Origin: Oscheius sp. JU75
Lineage: Eukaryota > Nematoda > Chromadorea > Rhabditida > Rhabditidae
DNA: 64,000 nucleotides
NCBI GenBank assembly: GCA_037178855.1
Contig: JASJZC010000004.1
Location: 7,068,001-7,132,000 of the forward strand
Direction of reading: 5' to 3'
The position numbers and the translations under genes are program-made. Below, in pieces: positions 45,201 through 54,556 of this stretch; position 1 is the stretch's first letter; every line of letters begins with the position of its first letter. A model generated the notes under the pieces. That model did not search any database, was not told the DNA's origin, and saw only the letters and a list, made by a program, of their open reading frames with translations.

Positions 45201-47165
45201 GACTACGAAGAAGAGGATGATGTCAGCAAAAAAGAATACTAAGGCCTATTCACAGAGAGAGACGGTAAAGAAGTTCAAGGAGTTCTTTGACGGACTCTAC
45301 GCTGATCAAGGACTCATTCCTCCCTCTGCCTCCAGAAACTCTGAAGATCTACCTCGTTTTGAACCAGACGAAGTCCTACATGCCATCACTCAGCTCCGAA
45401 GATCTGGAGCGTCTGGATCGGACGGACTATCACCATCGATGCTCTTCCACGCTAAAGATGAAGCCGGGCAAGTAATCTGCAACATCCTGAATCACATCAT
45501 GGACGGAGGAACTGTACCCAAAGGATTGACTGAGGCCATCGTCACACTCCTCCACAAATCAGGTGATTCGGACGATCCGTCAAACTTCAGACCCATCTGC
45601 CTTCTGCAATCCTGTGCAAAAGTAATCACTCGAGTACTTATGAGACGAATGGAACGATGCCTAGACGAGCAAGCAGATGAATGGCAAACGGGCTTTCGGA
45701 AAGGCTATTCTACGATGGATAACCTGTACTCTGTCAAACAGATCATTGAGAAGAGCACTGAACACAACCTCAAACTGTGTTTGGGCTTCATTGATTCTAA
45801 GAAAGCCTTCGATACAATCAGCTGGCAGTCGACGTGGAACGCTCTGGCGGAGATGGGAATCAACTTCACTCTGATCAAGATGCTCCGACGCCTCTACGAG
45901 TCGGGTTCTACATTCATCCTGATCAATGGCTCCCGGGTTCCTGTTGATGTCAAACGAGGAGTACGTCAAGGAGATGTGCTCAGTCCGAAGCTCTTCAATG
46001 CTACACTGAGCTATGCAATCAACAAAATTGAATGGGAAGAGGAAGGCATCCGAATCAATGGCCAACAGCTGACCATTCTAGGATATGCGGACGACATGGT
46101 CCTTTTCTCCAGGAGCAGACCAGGCATGGAACGGATGATGTACAAGCTCACGACTGCGATGAGGACGGTTGGTCTCGAAGTTAACACCAAAAAGACGGTA
46201 CTAATGTCCAATATTCAAAACAAGACGCCGCTGACGGTCAACGGATCCCATCTCAACTTTGTAAACAAGTTCATCTTCCTGGGATCACAAATATCGATCC
46301 CACTCTGTGATTCCGATGAGGTCAGAAGACGGATGGGACAAGCTTTTGGTGCCTTCAACAAGATAGCGAACCTGCTAACCTGCCGCTTGATCTCCATGAA
46401 GAAGCGCAAGTTGCTGTTTGAGTCATACATCAGTCCTGTGGCACTATACGGAGCCGAGACCTGGACCTTGAAAGAAGCAGAGAAGAACTACATTGAGGTC
46501 TGCCAAAGAAGGATGGAACGAAGGATGATTGGCATCACCACCCTAGACAGATGGACAAATGAGAGAGTGCGAGATAGGACAAAGCTGATAGACTGGAGGA
46601 GGAAAGCACTCTGTTTGAAGCTCCTCTGGGCCGAGAAAACCACCAAGATGGAAGCCTCGAGATGGTCAAAAACGATATCAGAGTGGATCCCACTCGAGAG
46701 CAGAAGACAGCCTGGAAGACAACGCCTACGATGGATCGATGAAGTGCAAAGAGAGGCTGGACACTCATGGTGGACAAAAAACAATCAGGAATGGAAGAAC
46801 ATCAGATCAGCAATAGTCGAAGACTAGATAATTGCAATAAATAAATAAATAAAATACGTCTTCATTTTATCGTTTTTGGGCTTTCAGACGAGGAAATTCG
46901 TGGCAAATAGGAAGCAAAGAAGGACGAGTGAATTGAACACAAAACAGCTGTCAAAACTTCTCAACTTTTAGTGATACTTGATTGCCAAGTTCATCTTACA
47001 GGCAATCTCTGCACTGCGTGTGAACTGAGTCTTCCGAAACCTCCCTTTCGCACTCAATAAACCCAACAAAAGAAGCCTAAGACTCACATTATAATTGGTT
47101 AAAATCTGCCTAACTTCACTCAATTTTCCGGCATTCCCGGTGACGAATGTGATGGCCCGTTGCAT
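42270..47165 (-). CDS. ITPA: Inosine triphosphate pyrophosphatase
   Basis: Four exons: 47165-47088, 43285-43072, 43030-42879, 42380-42270; 184 residues (human about 194). It hydrolyses ITP, dITP and XTP to monophosphates, cleaning the nucleotide pool. Seen: [18 protein letters not shown] at the start, [38 protein letters not shown] with the catalytic acidic residues, [26 protein letters not shown] and the [11 protein letters not shown] tail. Intron 1 is 3.8 kb because an intact retrotransposon lies in it, antisense. An acceptor ends one base before the ATG, and SAMM50 lies 190 bp upstream on the same strand, as in an operon. Confidence 0.97.
42532..42725. repeat. MITE-like inverted repeat
   Basis: Left end CTAAAGTGTGTGTAATTGAC and right end GACGCTGAATCGATCGAAAA with ACACTTAG form an imperfect inverted repeat of about 45-60 bases over a 194-base unit. 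No open frame. In an ITPA intron. Confidence 0.65.
43816..43827 (+). repeat. Target site duplication, left copy
   Basis: TACGTCTTCATT, identical to 46855-46866 on the far side of the retrotransposon. Confidence 0.85.
43828..46854 (+). mobile_element. Full-length RTE-type non-LTR retrotransposon
   Basis: A 3,027-bp element bounded by a 12-base perfect target site duplication. It has about 228 bp of 5' sequence, one long uninterrupted ORF, a very short 3' UTR and an AATAAATAAATAAATAAA tail. Short length, a single ORF with apurinic endonuclease plus reverse transcriptase, and a simple-repeat tail are RTE-clade features. It lies in ITPA intron 1, opposite to that gene. Confidence 0.88.
44056..46827 (+). 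CDS. RTE endonuclease-reverse transcriptase
   Basis: Single exon, 923 residues, no stops or frameshifts. The N-terminal endonuclease shows [61 protein letters not shown] and the terminal YNSDHRMI. After a basic linker, the reverse transcriptase runs from about residue 440: [65 protein letters not shown], the catalytic [14 protein letters not shown] and [15 protein letters not shown]. The C-terminus holds the RTE-like thumb and tail ([40 protein letters not shown]). All catalytic residues are in place, so it may still be active. A few Met residues follow the first, but the first ATG gives the full endonuclease. Confidence 0.95.
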   Translation: MPATFDCATYNARSLLGIPRQVELQEALKTIKWDAIALNELRLRGEGSLTFLESKDVLFWSGHKQLSQHGVGFLIKEQYASQAVFSPHSARCATLLLPDVKIYMVAGYGPTSASTDEEYDEFLATLDVMLTRTPKGFSPILLGDFNAKVSRDESNRDIVGLATLHDGNDRGKALVELCRAHNLRLWSTFLEKRAKRLWTWRSPNGVTRNQIDYIAGRRHLAVKDVSVLNNFVYNSDHRMIRMQVWRNNLKQTKNYTRKSNFRLIASKFKDNMMTANAIRNTEDNLPVQRQYEDLKKKLKAAALDAMRADTLPPRMTTTTKAILHSRRLARDDDTAAGRISYAILTQQARRMVKADLVTRKEEVLRRAVEQGRSLKDAALATQTTKKRMMSAKKNTKAYSQRETVKKFKEFFDGLYADQGLIPPSASRNSEDLPRFEPDEVLHAITQLRRSGASGSDGLSPSMLFHAKDEAGQVICNILNHIMDGGTVPKGLTEAIVTLLHKSGDSDDPSNFRPICLLQSCAKVITRVLMRRMERCLDEQADEWQTGFRKGYSTMDNLYSVKQIIEKSTEHNLKLCLGFIDSKKAFDTISWQSTWNALAEMGINFTLIKMLRRLYESGSTFILINGSRVPVDVKRGVRQGDVLSPKLFNATLSYAINKIEWEEEGIRINGQQLTILGYADDMVLFSRSRPGMERMMYKLTTAMRTVGLEVNTKKTVLMSNIQNKTPLTVNGSHLNFVNKFIFLGSQISIPLCDSDEVRRRMGQAFGAFNKIANLLTCRLISMKKRKLLFESYISPVALYGAETWTLKEAEKNYIEVCQRRMERRMIGITTLDRWTNERVRDRTKLIDWRRKALCLKLLWAEKTTKMEASRWSKTISEWIPLESRRQPGRQRLRWIDEVQREAGHSWWTKNNQEWKNIRSAIVED
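46855..46866 (+). repeat. Target site duplication, right copy
   Basis: TACGTCTTCATT directly after the A-rich tail of the retrotransposon. Confidence 0.85.
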
Positions 47166-47355
47166 CCTGGAAACTCCGCATTAAAATTGTCTCAATGTTG
47201 TTAGTAAGTACCAGCTATGAAATGCTACAAAAACGGGAGGGTATACATACAAAAATAGGATAAAATTTATTGGGCATAACACGCGACGATAACAAAATAG
47301 TACACCGTATAGGATCTAAACTAACTCAATGCCTAACTATCTCTCTGTCTCTCTA

Positions 47356-50131
47356 TTACAAGAAATTGATTCCGGCGCCGATGTGGAAGCCTTTTGTCAG
47401 CTGGTCCGTGGGGCCGAATTTCAGAGGATGAACGTAGTTGAGCTCGAGTCGGAAAATGTTCTTGAAGGCGAAGGTCAGGCCTGAAAAAATGGCCTAGAAA
47501 TGGAATACCCATATCTTTTAGTCCGGGGATCGAACTCGGGACCTCTAGGTGTCAATCTGCCACATAACCGACTGAACTATGCGGAAAAAAAAATAGATTC
47601 TTTAAAAAAAAAGATCGCTAAGACCCATGCCTCTTTCCTTGGTGTCAACCTTCCCCGAAAAAAGCTTGATAATTGGACATAAAAAGTTGGAAAAAACACT
47701 TTCGCAGCGTAGCTCAGCCGTTAAGAGGATGGGCTGAGATCCAAAGGCCACAGGTTCGATCCTCGGACATGGAAGTCTGTCTTTTTCAGCATAACCCAGG
47801 CGGTAAGAGGTCGGACGTGGAGACAGACGATCCGGGCTCGATTCCCGTGAATGAGAAACTTTTTCAACGAGCTATTTTGAGAAGAATACCGCATGGGGAA
47901 GGTTTCTAATATGAAAAGTTGACAGTTTGAGGATAAAGACCATTCTTGCAGCAGAAAATTGACGCGGAAAATGTGTGAAAAACAAACCAAGTCCAGCGGA
48001 GACCCGCATCGTTTCCTGTAAATCTGCTAGAACGTCTCTTGTGCGCAGCGAGGCCACACTTCCAGCTGCTAGGAAAGCATGGGCGTAGAGCATATCTGGC
48101 GGGAAGAGTGGTCGGTAGAGGTGCAGGACTCCGGCTACGGCTGTTCCACCTCCTAGACTGCTCGAATCCTCACGCGGACCGAGAGAGTTCAGTCCGAAAC
48201 CGCGAACATCATGCTGTCCTCCGAGATAGACACGGTCGAGGAGATGGACCTCGCGGTCGCCAAGGGCACGAACTTCTTTGCCCTGGATTGAGGCGGACAA
48301 GATGGCGCCGAGGGGGAGCTGGGTGGCAGCCTGAAAATGGTGAGGATTGATGCAGGAAAACCCCACTTATTCGCCTATTTTCACCAATAACTTCCGAAAA
48401 GAAATTGGGGAGACGCTTTGCCGCAAAAAAGGTACGAAACTGCGGCTTTTCGGGGCTAAGAAGTGGAAACTTGAAGACAAAGAAGAAACTGACTTTACAT
48501 TTTTAGGTATGGGCACGTGGTTTGAGCCATAAATGAACTTCATTGGCACTTCGGAAATAGACAGTCTACACATACTGCTTCGCTCGCTCTTTCTATATAA
48601 AACCAGACGGCTACGACAGCTTCGCCTCTTTTACGGAAGCCCGAAAAAACATTGAGGGTGATTAAACCCAGTTTGTTACGATTTATAGCCCAGCGCGCTA
48701 ACAGCTGAGCTATGGAAATCGGCACACAGACAGACACGATTGCGCTGTAGCAGTGAAAGAACATCTGATTCGTTCTTAGCATTTCTTTGTGCATAAAACT
48801 TTGAAATCTGGGCTAGAAAGACCTTGCAAGACCTAAACTACGGACTTTGTCAGGCCTCCTGTTGGACCCAAATTTGCCTCACATACAGTTCAAAACCCTT
48901 ACAACAGTAATATAACTGAGATCTTACTTCTCGACCTCAAAATACAAAAAATAGGAAAAAGTCCAAGAACCAACCTGAAAATCGAGCTGGTGCTTGACGA
49001 ACGACGAGTCACCAAACGGGCCGGCAAACTCTTGAGCAACGCGTACTAAAATGGCCAAATTTTAAACCCCACAGAAAAATTCATACATAGAATTCCTTTC
49101 GTGGCTAGCAGGGGACGATCCCGGCTGTCCATGGCAATACTATTATCCAGCGAGAATTTCATCGTATGTCCGGCATGTTCTCTGACAGTGAAAGCCGCGT
49201 CTTCTCCTGCTCTTAGGGTCCTCCAAATCTTGAATTTTAGGGAATTTTCATGCCAAAATATAGGAAAAATACCGTGTTAAATTTGATGGAATGTAGGAGA
49301 CGCTTCTTCCATAGTTGACCGTTGTAGTGGAAGACCAGGGCATTCTCGTCGAGACTCGAATGGTTCCAGGGAAGGTAGGCTAGAGATCTGAATAGATTTT
49401 TGAATGGAAATAGCGAGGGAAAATGGGGGTACCTGTAGGCAGAGGCACCGCTATTGGAATAGACCTGCCATCCGAGCTGCGGCTTGTTGTAGCTGACGTT
49501 GAAGTTGTGATCTCCCTGGAAGCAGATACTTCATCAGGCTGCCAGAAAGTTGCTTCTGGCACTTTGTTTTATCAGGACATCCTGTCAATGTTTGTTAACT
49601 AATCCTGTACTTGTCACCCTGTTTGGGTCAAAGTGCTTCTGACAAGTCTACTTTGTCCTGTGGCATTTTTACCTTGACAGTGTAGGTATAGGAAGTGTTG
49701 ACCGTCTCTCCTCGTCCTCCGATACTTTGACATCCTCCGGTGAGCGAGACGTCCGCGTCTCCGTTCGTACTCATGCCACATTTCACTCCCAGCACGTACG
49801 GCTACAATTTTTTGCTATAATAAACCCAAAAAGGATTTACTTTCGGCTCCTTGACGACAAAATTGACCACGTAGCCGTTCGTGGAGGGGGCGGTGTCGAT
49901 CAGAGCCACGGCGCTGTCCATTAAGCCAACTTCTTGAAGATGTCGGGCCGCGATGTGCGACTTCTCGACGAGCTCATGCAGTGTTTGGGACTTGTACAGC
50001 TCGGCAATCTCCTTGACGAGGGCGTCATTTTTCGTGAAGGCGACGCCGTGGAACTGGACGGCTTCCACGAGAGAGGGGGTCGCCTCGGCCTTGCCTAGTA
50101 GCACCGAGGCCTTGTGGAAGGTCTTCCCCAT
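47356..50131 (-). CDS. SAMM50: SAM50 outer-membrane assembly protein
   Basis: Eight exons: 50131-49841, 49801-49673, 49515-49433, 49387-49273, 49228-49087, 49045-48975, 48330-47988, 47480-47356; 432 residues (human 469). Omp85-family beta-barrel core of the mitochondrial sorting and assembly machinery. The N-terminal about 100 residues correspond to the single POTRA domain ([33 protein letters not shown]). The barrel follows as alternating strands: [37 protein letters not shown], and the conserved [20 protein letters not shown] (the RGF motif of the barrel loop), then [20 protein letters not shown]. It ends with [11 protein letters not shown], an outer-membrane C-terminal strand. An acceptor lies six bases before the ATG. 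ITPA starts 190 bp downstream. Confidence 0.97.
47517..47584 (-). mobile_element. tRNA-derived SINE-like element
   Basis: On the minus strand, box A-like TAGTTCAGTCGGTTATG and box B GAGTTCGATCCCC (47525-47537). In a SAMM50 intron. Confidence 0.65.
47703..47773 (+). mobile_element. tRNA-derived SINE-like element
   Basis: Box A GTAGCTCAGCCGTTAAGAGG and box B AGGTTCGATCC (47752-47762). It directly precedes another copy. Confidence 0.7.
47786..47882 (+). mobile_element. tRNA-derived SINE-like element with shared tail
   Basis: Decayed box A (CATAACCCAGGCGGTAAGAG), box B GGGCTCGATTCCC and the family tail ACTTTTTCAACGAGCTATTT (47858-47877). Confidence 0.7.
48655..48724 (-). mobile_element. tRNA-derived SINE-like element
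   Basis: On the minus strand, box A TAGCTCAGCTGTTAGCGCG and box B TGGGTTTAATCACC. In a SAMM50 intron. Confidence 0.65.
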
Positions 50132-50728
50132 TCAGTTCTGCAAGACTTTTTTTTTTATAGAAAAATTACAAAATTCGTCGAAAAATCGAGTCAACTTTTA
50201 AAAAAAAAACAGAAAATACGCAAATTTGCGTACTGTATTCTTGAATTTCGCGTCAAGCTACGACCTTCACGTAAAATTGCGTACAAAATTTGAATTCTTG
50301 ATGTAAAATTGTGTACATGGAGAAAAAATTATTCTCTGACCGGCTTCCTGCACTTTTCCACTTCTTTAAACTCGACTCGATTCCGAGTCGGACTCGTAAT
50401 GGACTAGACTTGTTTCGACACGAATCCCCAGTATGCTTCAAAACGCTTTTTAGGTTTTTGAGTACGCTTAATCGATTCACCACGTAAAATGGAGCTTAAT
50501 CGGTCAATTTTATCAAGAACAGCTAAAACTGCTCAAAAACAAAGACCTAATCTTTTTTTTTAGTAAAATTATGGCGAATTTGCTAACTTTTTAGGCTGGA
50601 AATAACAAAAAGGGATAGAGATAGGTCTTGCAGAAGAACAATAAGCATAATTTGATAGAAAAACATGGAAAAACTTTAATTCGTGAGACAAAATCAACGA
50701 AATATAACAAAAAAACAATGGGGCACAT
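50132..50728. other. Intergenic between GPN1 and SAMM50
   Basis: AT-rich. It contains the palindrome-like TACGCAAATTTGCGTA near 50217-50232, related to motifs near 61065 and 63868. No gene. Confidence 0.55.
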
Positions 50729-53700
50729 TTAGACACGAGGAATATCAGCATCTTCGGTATTCTCCTCGTCCACGCCGCCAATATGGATGCGCTCGAAGGG
50801 GATGCTGTCAACGGGGTTCTGGAGCGGCACTTCCTTCTTTTGGGTAATCTGAAAATGGAAAATTACCGGTACCTTTTTCGATGAATTTTACAATCTTCGC
50901 ACGTCTCTCTATCTGCCCGTGGCCTATTGTTAAAACCATAGGTTTTGGACGCGAGGGACTTTGATCCCACCCGAGGTCATATTTTTTGTAAAATACCATT
51001 TTGTAGAGTCTTTTGAGCTGAGTAAGAAAAGGCAATCATATTTAGGAGTTTTCAATCATCAAGAAAAATTACAGCCTTTCCAAGTTTTCGAGAACAAGTT
51101 ATTTTACTAAAAGGCGGCATCTTGAACAACACGACCCGGGTTCGATACCCGTCGGTGATAAACTTATCAGCAACCTATTTTGAGGAAAAACGACGAGAAG
51201 GGTTACCAAGGTGTGAAGATGACAGATTCACATTAGTCTCAAAAATGTGCGAAAGCCAAATTTGTCCAAGAAAACTTGAGAGTCAGATACAACTAGTCGG
51301 CAAAAGAGTTTTGCAGCATGACCGAATCGGTTAGAAAGCTGACGAGGACCAAGAGGTCCTGAGTTCGATACTCGCACATGCAAATCTATCATTTTTTGCA
51401 TAGCTCAGTCGGTAAGAGGGCAGGCTGAGACCTAGAGGGTCCGGGTTCGAAACCTACTTCCTTCTTCTTCCTCTCAAACTCCTCCGCGTCCATCTTGTCC
51501 TTTTCGGCCAGGACCTTCTGATACATGGGAATGTATTCCTCTTTGTACTGGTTGGTGCACTGCTGGATAGCAGCAATCACATCGTCCATGCCCTCTCCAG
51601 TAGCTGACGAGACACAGACTAAAATTAGTGATTTTCAGGCACAAAATGACTGAAGTTACCTGACTTGAGACCATTATAAAACTCGTCCAAGACGAGCGAG
51701 AGAGAGCGACTGAGATCGTTCATGTAGGTGCTTCTGGACTCTTCCAGGGCCTCGTCAAACTTCTCGAAATCCGTCATCCATTTCTGGGCAAAGGTGGGCT
51801 TGACAATGTCGGCCTAAACGGTACCGCAATACTGTGTATTTTGAAGATTTTTTTGTCACAAAATTACGGTCAAAATAGCGACATTCAAGCGAAATGTCTC
51901 CAAATTTGTGGCTGTGCCTTGAAAAACGGCAGGAGAACTCAAATATGTTTGAGGAACCAGAATTTTTTGAGCAAAAGAGGTAAGAAATATGTTTTTTTTG
52001 GCGTAAAGAAGGCAGCACAAAAAGACAGATTTTAGAGGAAGAATGGAGGTCTTTTTCAACGAAATCAGTGCAAGTTTACAATTCTTCTTTACCCCCCCCT
52101 GGTTTCTGGACTTGGGAAATCAGTCCTAGTTTTAGACTTGAAATAGTGGTCCATTTCTTACAAAAATGACATCGCTTAGTGGGTACAAATTACAGCAAAA
52201 ATTTTAAAATTTAACCGCATTTTAGAGAAGTATATTACAATCTTGGAGAGGGCCGGATCCTCCGTGCTAATTCACACATGGTGACCAGTTTCTCGACGAA
52301 AAAAAACTCGAACCCGTGTCGCACTGGCGGAGCGTCTCTTGTCAATACACCAAGCGTGCGATGTGCGCAGTCGCAGAGGCGCGGACAATTTAAAATAGAT
52401 CTCCTCCATGAGCCTTTGACGTATAAGAACCGAGCAACTTTACATTTAGAGATGGAAATTGGGCAGCATCTTACAGACTCTGGGAAAGACCTATTCAAAA
52501 CTACATATACTTTCCCGCAAAAATGCTTTCAAACCTTGAACCAGGGGCACTTTACAATAAGCTTTATCGTTTTTGACAACTTCTCAAGCACAAAAACTCC
52601 AAAAACTAAGAGTACCTTGTTAAAAACGACCATAAACGGTAGTTTCGTTCTGTACTGAATCGAGCAAGCATAGAGCATGTTAGACATGAAGGTTGTGGGG
52701 CTCGTAGCCCTGGCCGAATCCACCACATAGACTACGACCTAAAATTTGATTATTTCTCATCATTTAAAGAAAATTACCGTAGGATGACTACTGGCCAAGG
52801 AGTCGGTGATGATAGAGCCGCTGGCGCTCCAGGTGAACGCCTCGATCTGTCCCGGGGTGTCCACGATACACATTGAGTAGTCGGCGGCACGCTGTCGGAC
52901 CAGCTCCAAAACTTGGTCGAAACGGGTGCACATGAGGTTGAGGCAGGTAATGATGGCGCCATTTGGACCGAGCCCGTATTCTTTCATCACCTCCTTGTAC
53001 TTGACAGTGTCGCGGATGTCCACATTGGCAGGGTAGGGGACCTGAATTCGGGCAGTTTTTAGAGCTGTAATTAAATGGAAATTGGTTCCAAAATAAGAAG
53101 TCACTACGAAAGTAAGTTTTCGTTCCTCGCGGAACCCAAATGAACGCGGGAATTCAAATGATGTGATTGAGCCGAAGACGTGATTTCGACGATTTCACGT
53201 TTTTCTCTGTAAAAGTAGCATCAAAGGCATGTTTCAACTATACGCAGCCGAGAAAAGTAAGAAAAAAGCAGAGAGATAGAGTGACAGGAAGACAAAACAG
53301 AGAAAAATGGATGAAAGCAAGTAAATTCTTTGCCTGAAATATCGCGAATGAGAGTACTTTTTGTACTTAGAAACTTCTTTTGTAGTGGCCTCTTATTTTT
53401 GAGCAGACCATAGAGGGATACTTGAGAGTAAAATTGGAAGAAAATTGCGTAGTTTCTGCTGAAGAATTGGCTGGAAAAATGGTTGTCTTTCGGATGGGAT
53501 ATCCTTAGATTCTAGTAATGAAACTGGTGGTGAACAGATCAGTTTTTTTAAGTGAAGTAGGTGAGACCAACTACTGAGGAGAGAATGGACAATATTTGGA
53601 GGCAAAATGAACAAGAAAATTGAGGAAACATCGGTGGAAAGAGAAGAAAACAAACCTTTTGAACAGCCGGGTCTAGATTGATGAGATAGGGGGGTGTCTT

Positions 53701-54370
53701 CTTGGCATGGAGAACAGAGGAGAGGCGCTAAAACTGACGACTATTAGACATCTTTTTATGGCATTCGAAAGACTTTTTTAGTGTACAGAACCAATGGAAA
53801 TGACGAATTGAACTGTGCATCCGCATCGGTCACAGATCTACGAGGTACCGAGACCAAACCAAAAAGTGTAAAACATGTTCGTTTGCTTCCTTGGAGTGTC
53901 GCGACGAATATAGCCAAGCTCTTTCGCATATTTTCAGCTTCGAAGCTAGAGGGTGAACCAGGGACGGCACACCTGGCCAGCCAGATCAGGACGCCCCCTG
54001 CGTGTAAGCCTGACCTGGCCAAACCTGGGAACATTTCGGCCAGGTCTGGGGTGAACAATTAAAAACCAGTCGTGAGTGCTGAATGCACTGAAATTGTGGT
54101 TTTCAGCCGGCATAGACTACTTGAAAACATAGGTAGATTTTCAAACTGGGTCATTTTTGTATTATACGAAGTTCCCAGAGTAAGCTGCAGTGTACAGTAT
54201 GATAACAACAATTTACAGGTCCAATAACCATCGAAATCCTTCAAGAAAAGTCAACAAACCTGGACAAACGAGGTCTTGCCCGAGCCCGCCATTCCGAGAA
54301 CGAGAATCGTCGGCGGCATATCTGGATTTGGGGACGGCTTTTCCGCCGAAGACGTTGCCGGTTCGGACAT
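50729..54370 (-). CDS. GPN1: GPN-loop GTPase 1
   Basis: Seven exons: 54370-54260, 53727-53656, 53041-52778, 52738-52616, 51813-51660, 51618-51458, 50848-50729; 334 residues (human 374). A small GTPase needed for nuclear import and assembly of RNA polymerase II. Seen: P-loop [47 protein letters not shown] with the signature GPN loop, [20 protein letters not shown] (G3), [29 protein letters not shown] (G4) and [17 protein letters not shown] (G5). The C-terminus is shorter than the human one but keeps an acidic end. The donor of exon 6 (at 51457-51456) lies at the edge of an antisense SINE. CLEC16A ends 186 bp upstream on the same strand. Confidence 0.97.
51113..51186 (+). mobile_element. tRNA-derived SINE-like element with shared tail
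   Basis: Box B CGGGTTCGATACCCG (51137-51151) and the tail AACTTATCAGCAACCTATTT. In a GPN1 intron; first of three copies within about 340 bp. Confidence 0.65.
51312..51383 (+). mobile_element. tRNA-derived SINE-like element
   Basis: Box A-like ATGACCGAATCGGTTAG and box B GAGTTCGATACTCG. In the same GPN1 intron. Confidence 0.65.
51396..51456 (+). mobile_element. tRNA-derived SINE-like element at a splice donor
   Basis: Box A ATAGCTCAGTCGGTAAGAGG and box B CCGGGTTCGAAACC. Its right end meets the GPN1 exon boundary, so on the minus strand the GPN1 intron begins GTAGGTTTCGAACCCGG, box B read backwards. Confidence 0.7.
51814..52615. other. Long GPN1 intron
   Basis: No exon supported. It contains one tRNA-like relic at 52303-52362 (minus). 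Confidence 0.6.
52303..52362 (-). mobile_element. tRNA-derived SINE-like element
   Basis: On the minus strand, box A-like TGGTGTATTGACAAGAG and box B ACGGGTTCGAGTTT, related to the copy at 38851-38923. Confidence 0.6.
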
Positions 54371-54556
54371 TTTAAATCTGCGTTTTATGCCGTTAACTAC
54401 AAAGTCAAAGTCAAAGTATTCAAGCGATTTAACACCATAAATGTAGGCAAAACCAACATAGGAAAAAATCTTCTTTACTGGGTGAGAAAAATCTATTTAC
54501 ACGAGAAAAACAATATCTATTTACAGACTAGAATTGTTAAGGATAAAAAAGGGGAG

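Noticed and set aside
50925-51003. Further tRNA-like segment in a GPN1 intron
   Set aside because: Box B is poor (GGACTTTGATCCCA) and no box A is evident; too weak to list.
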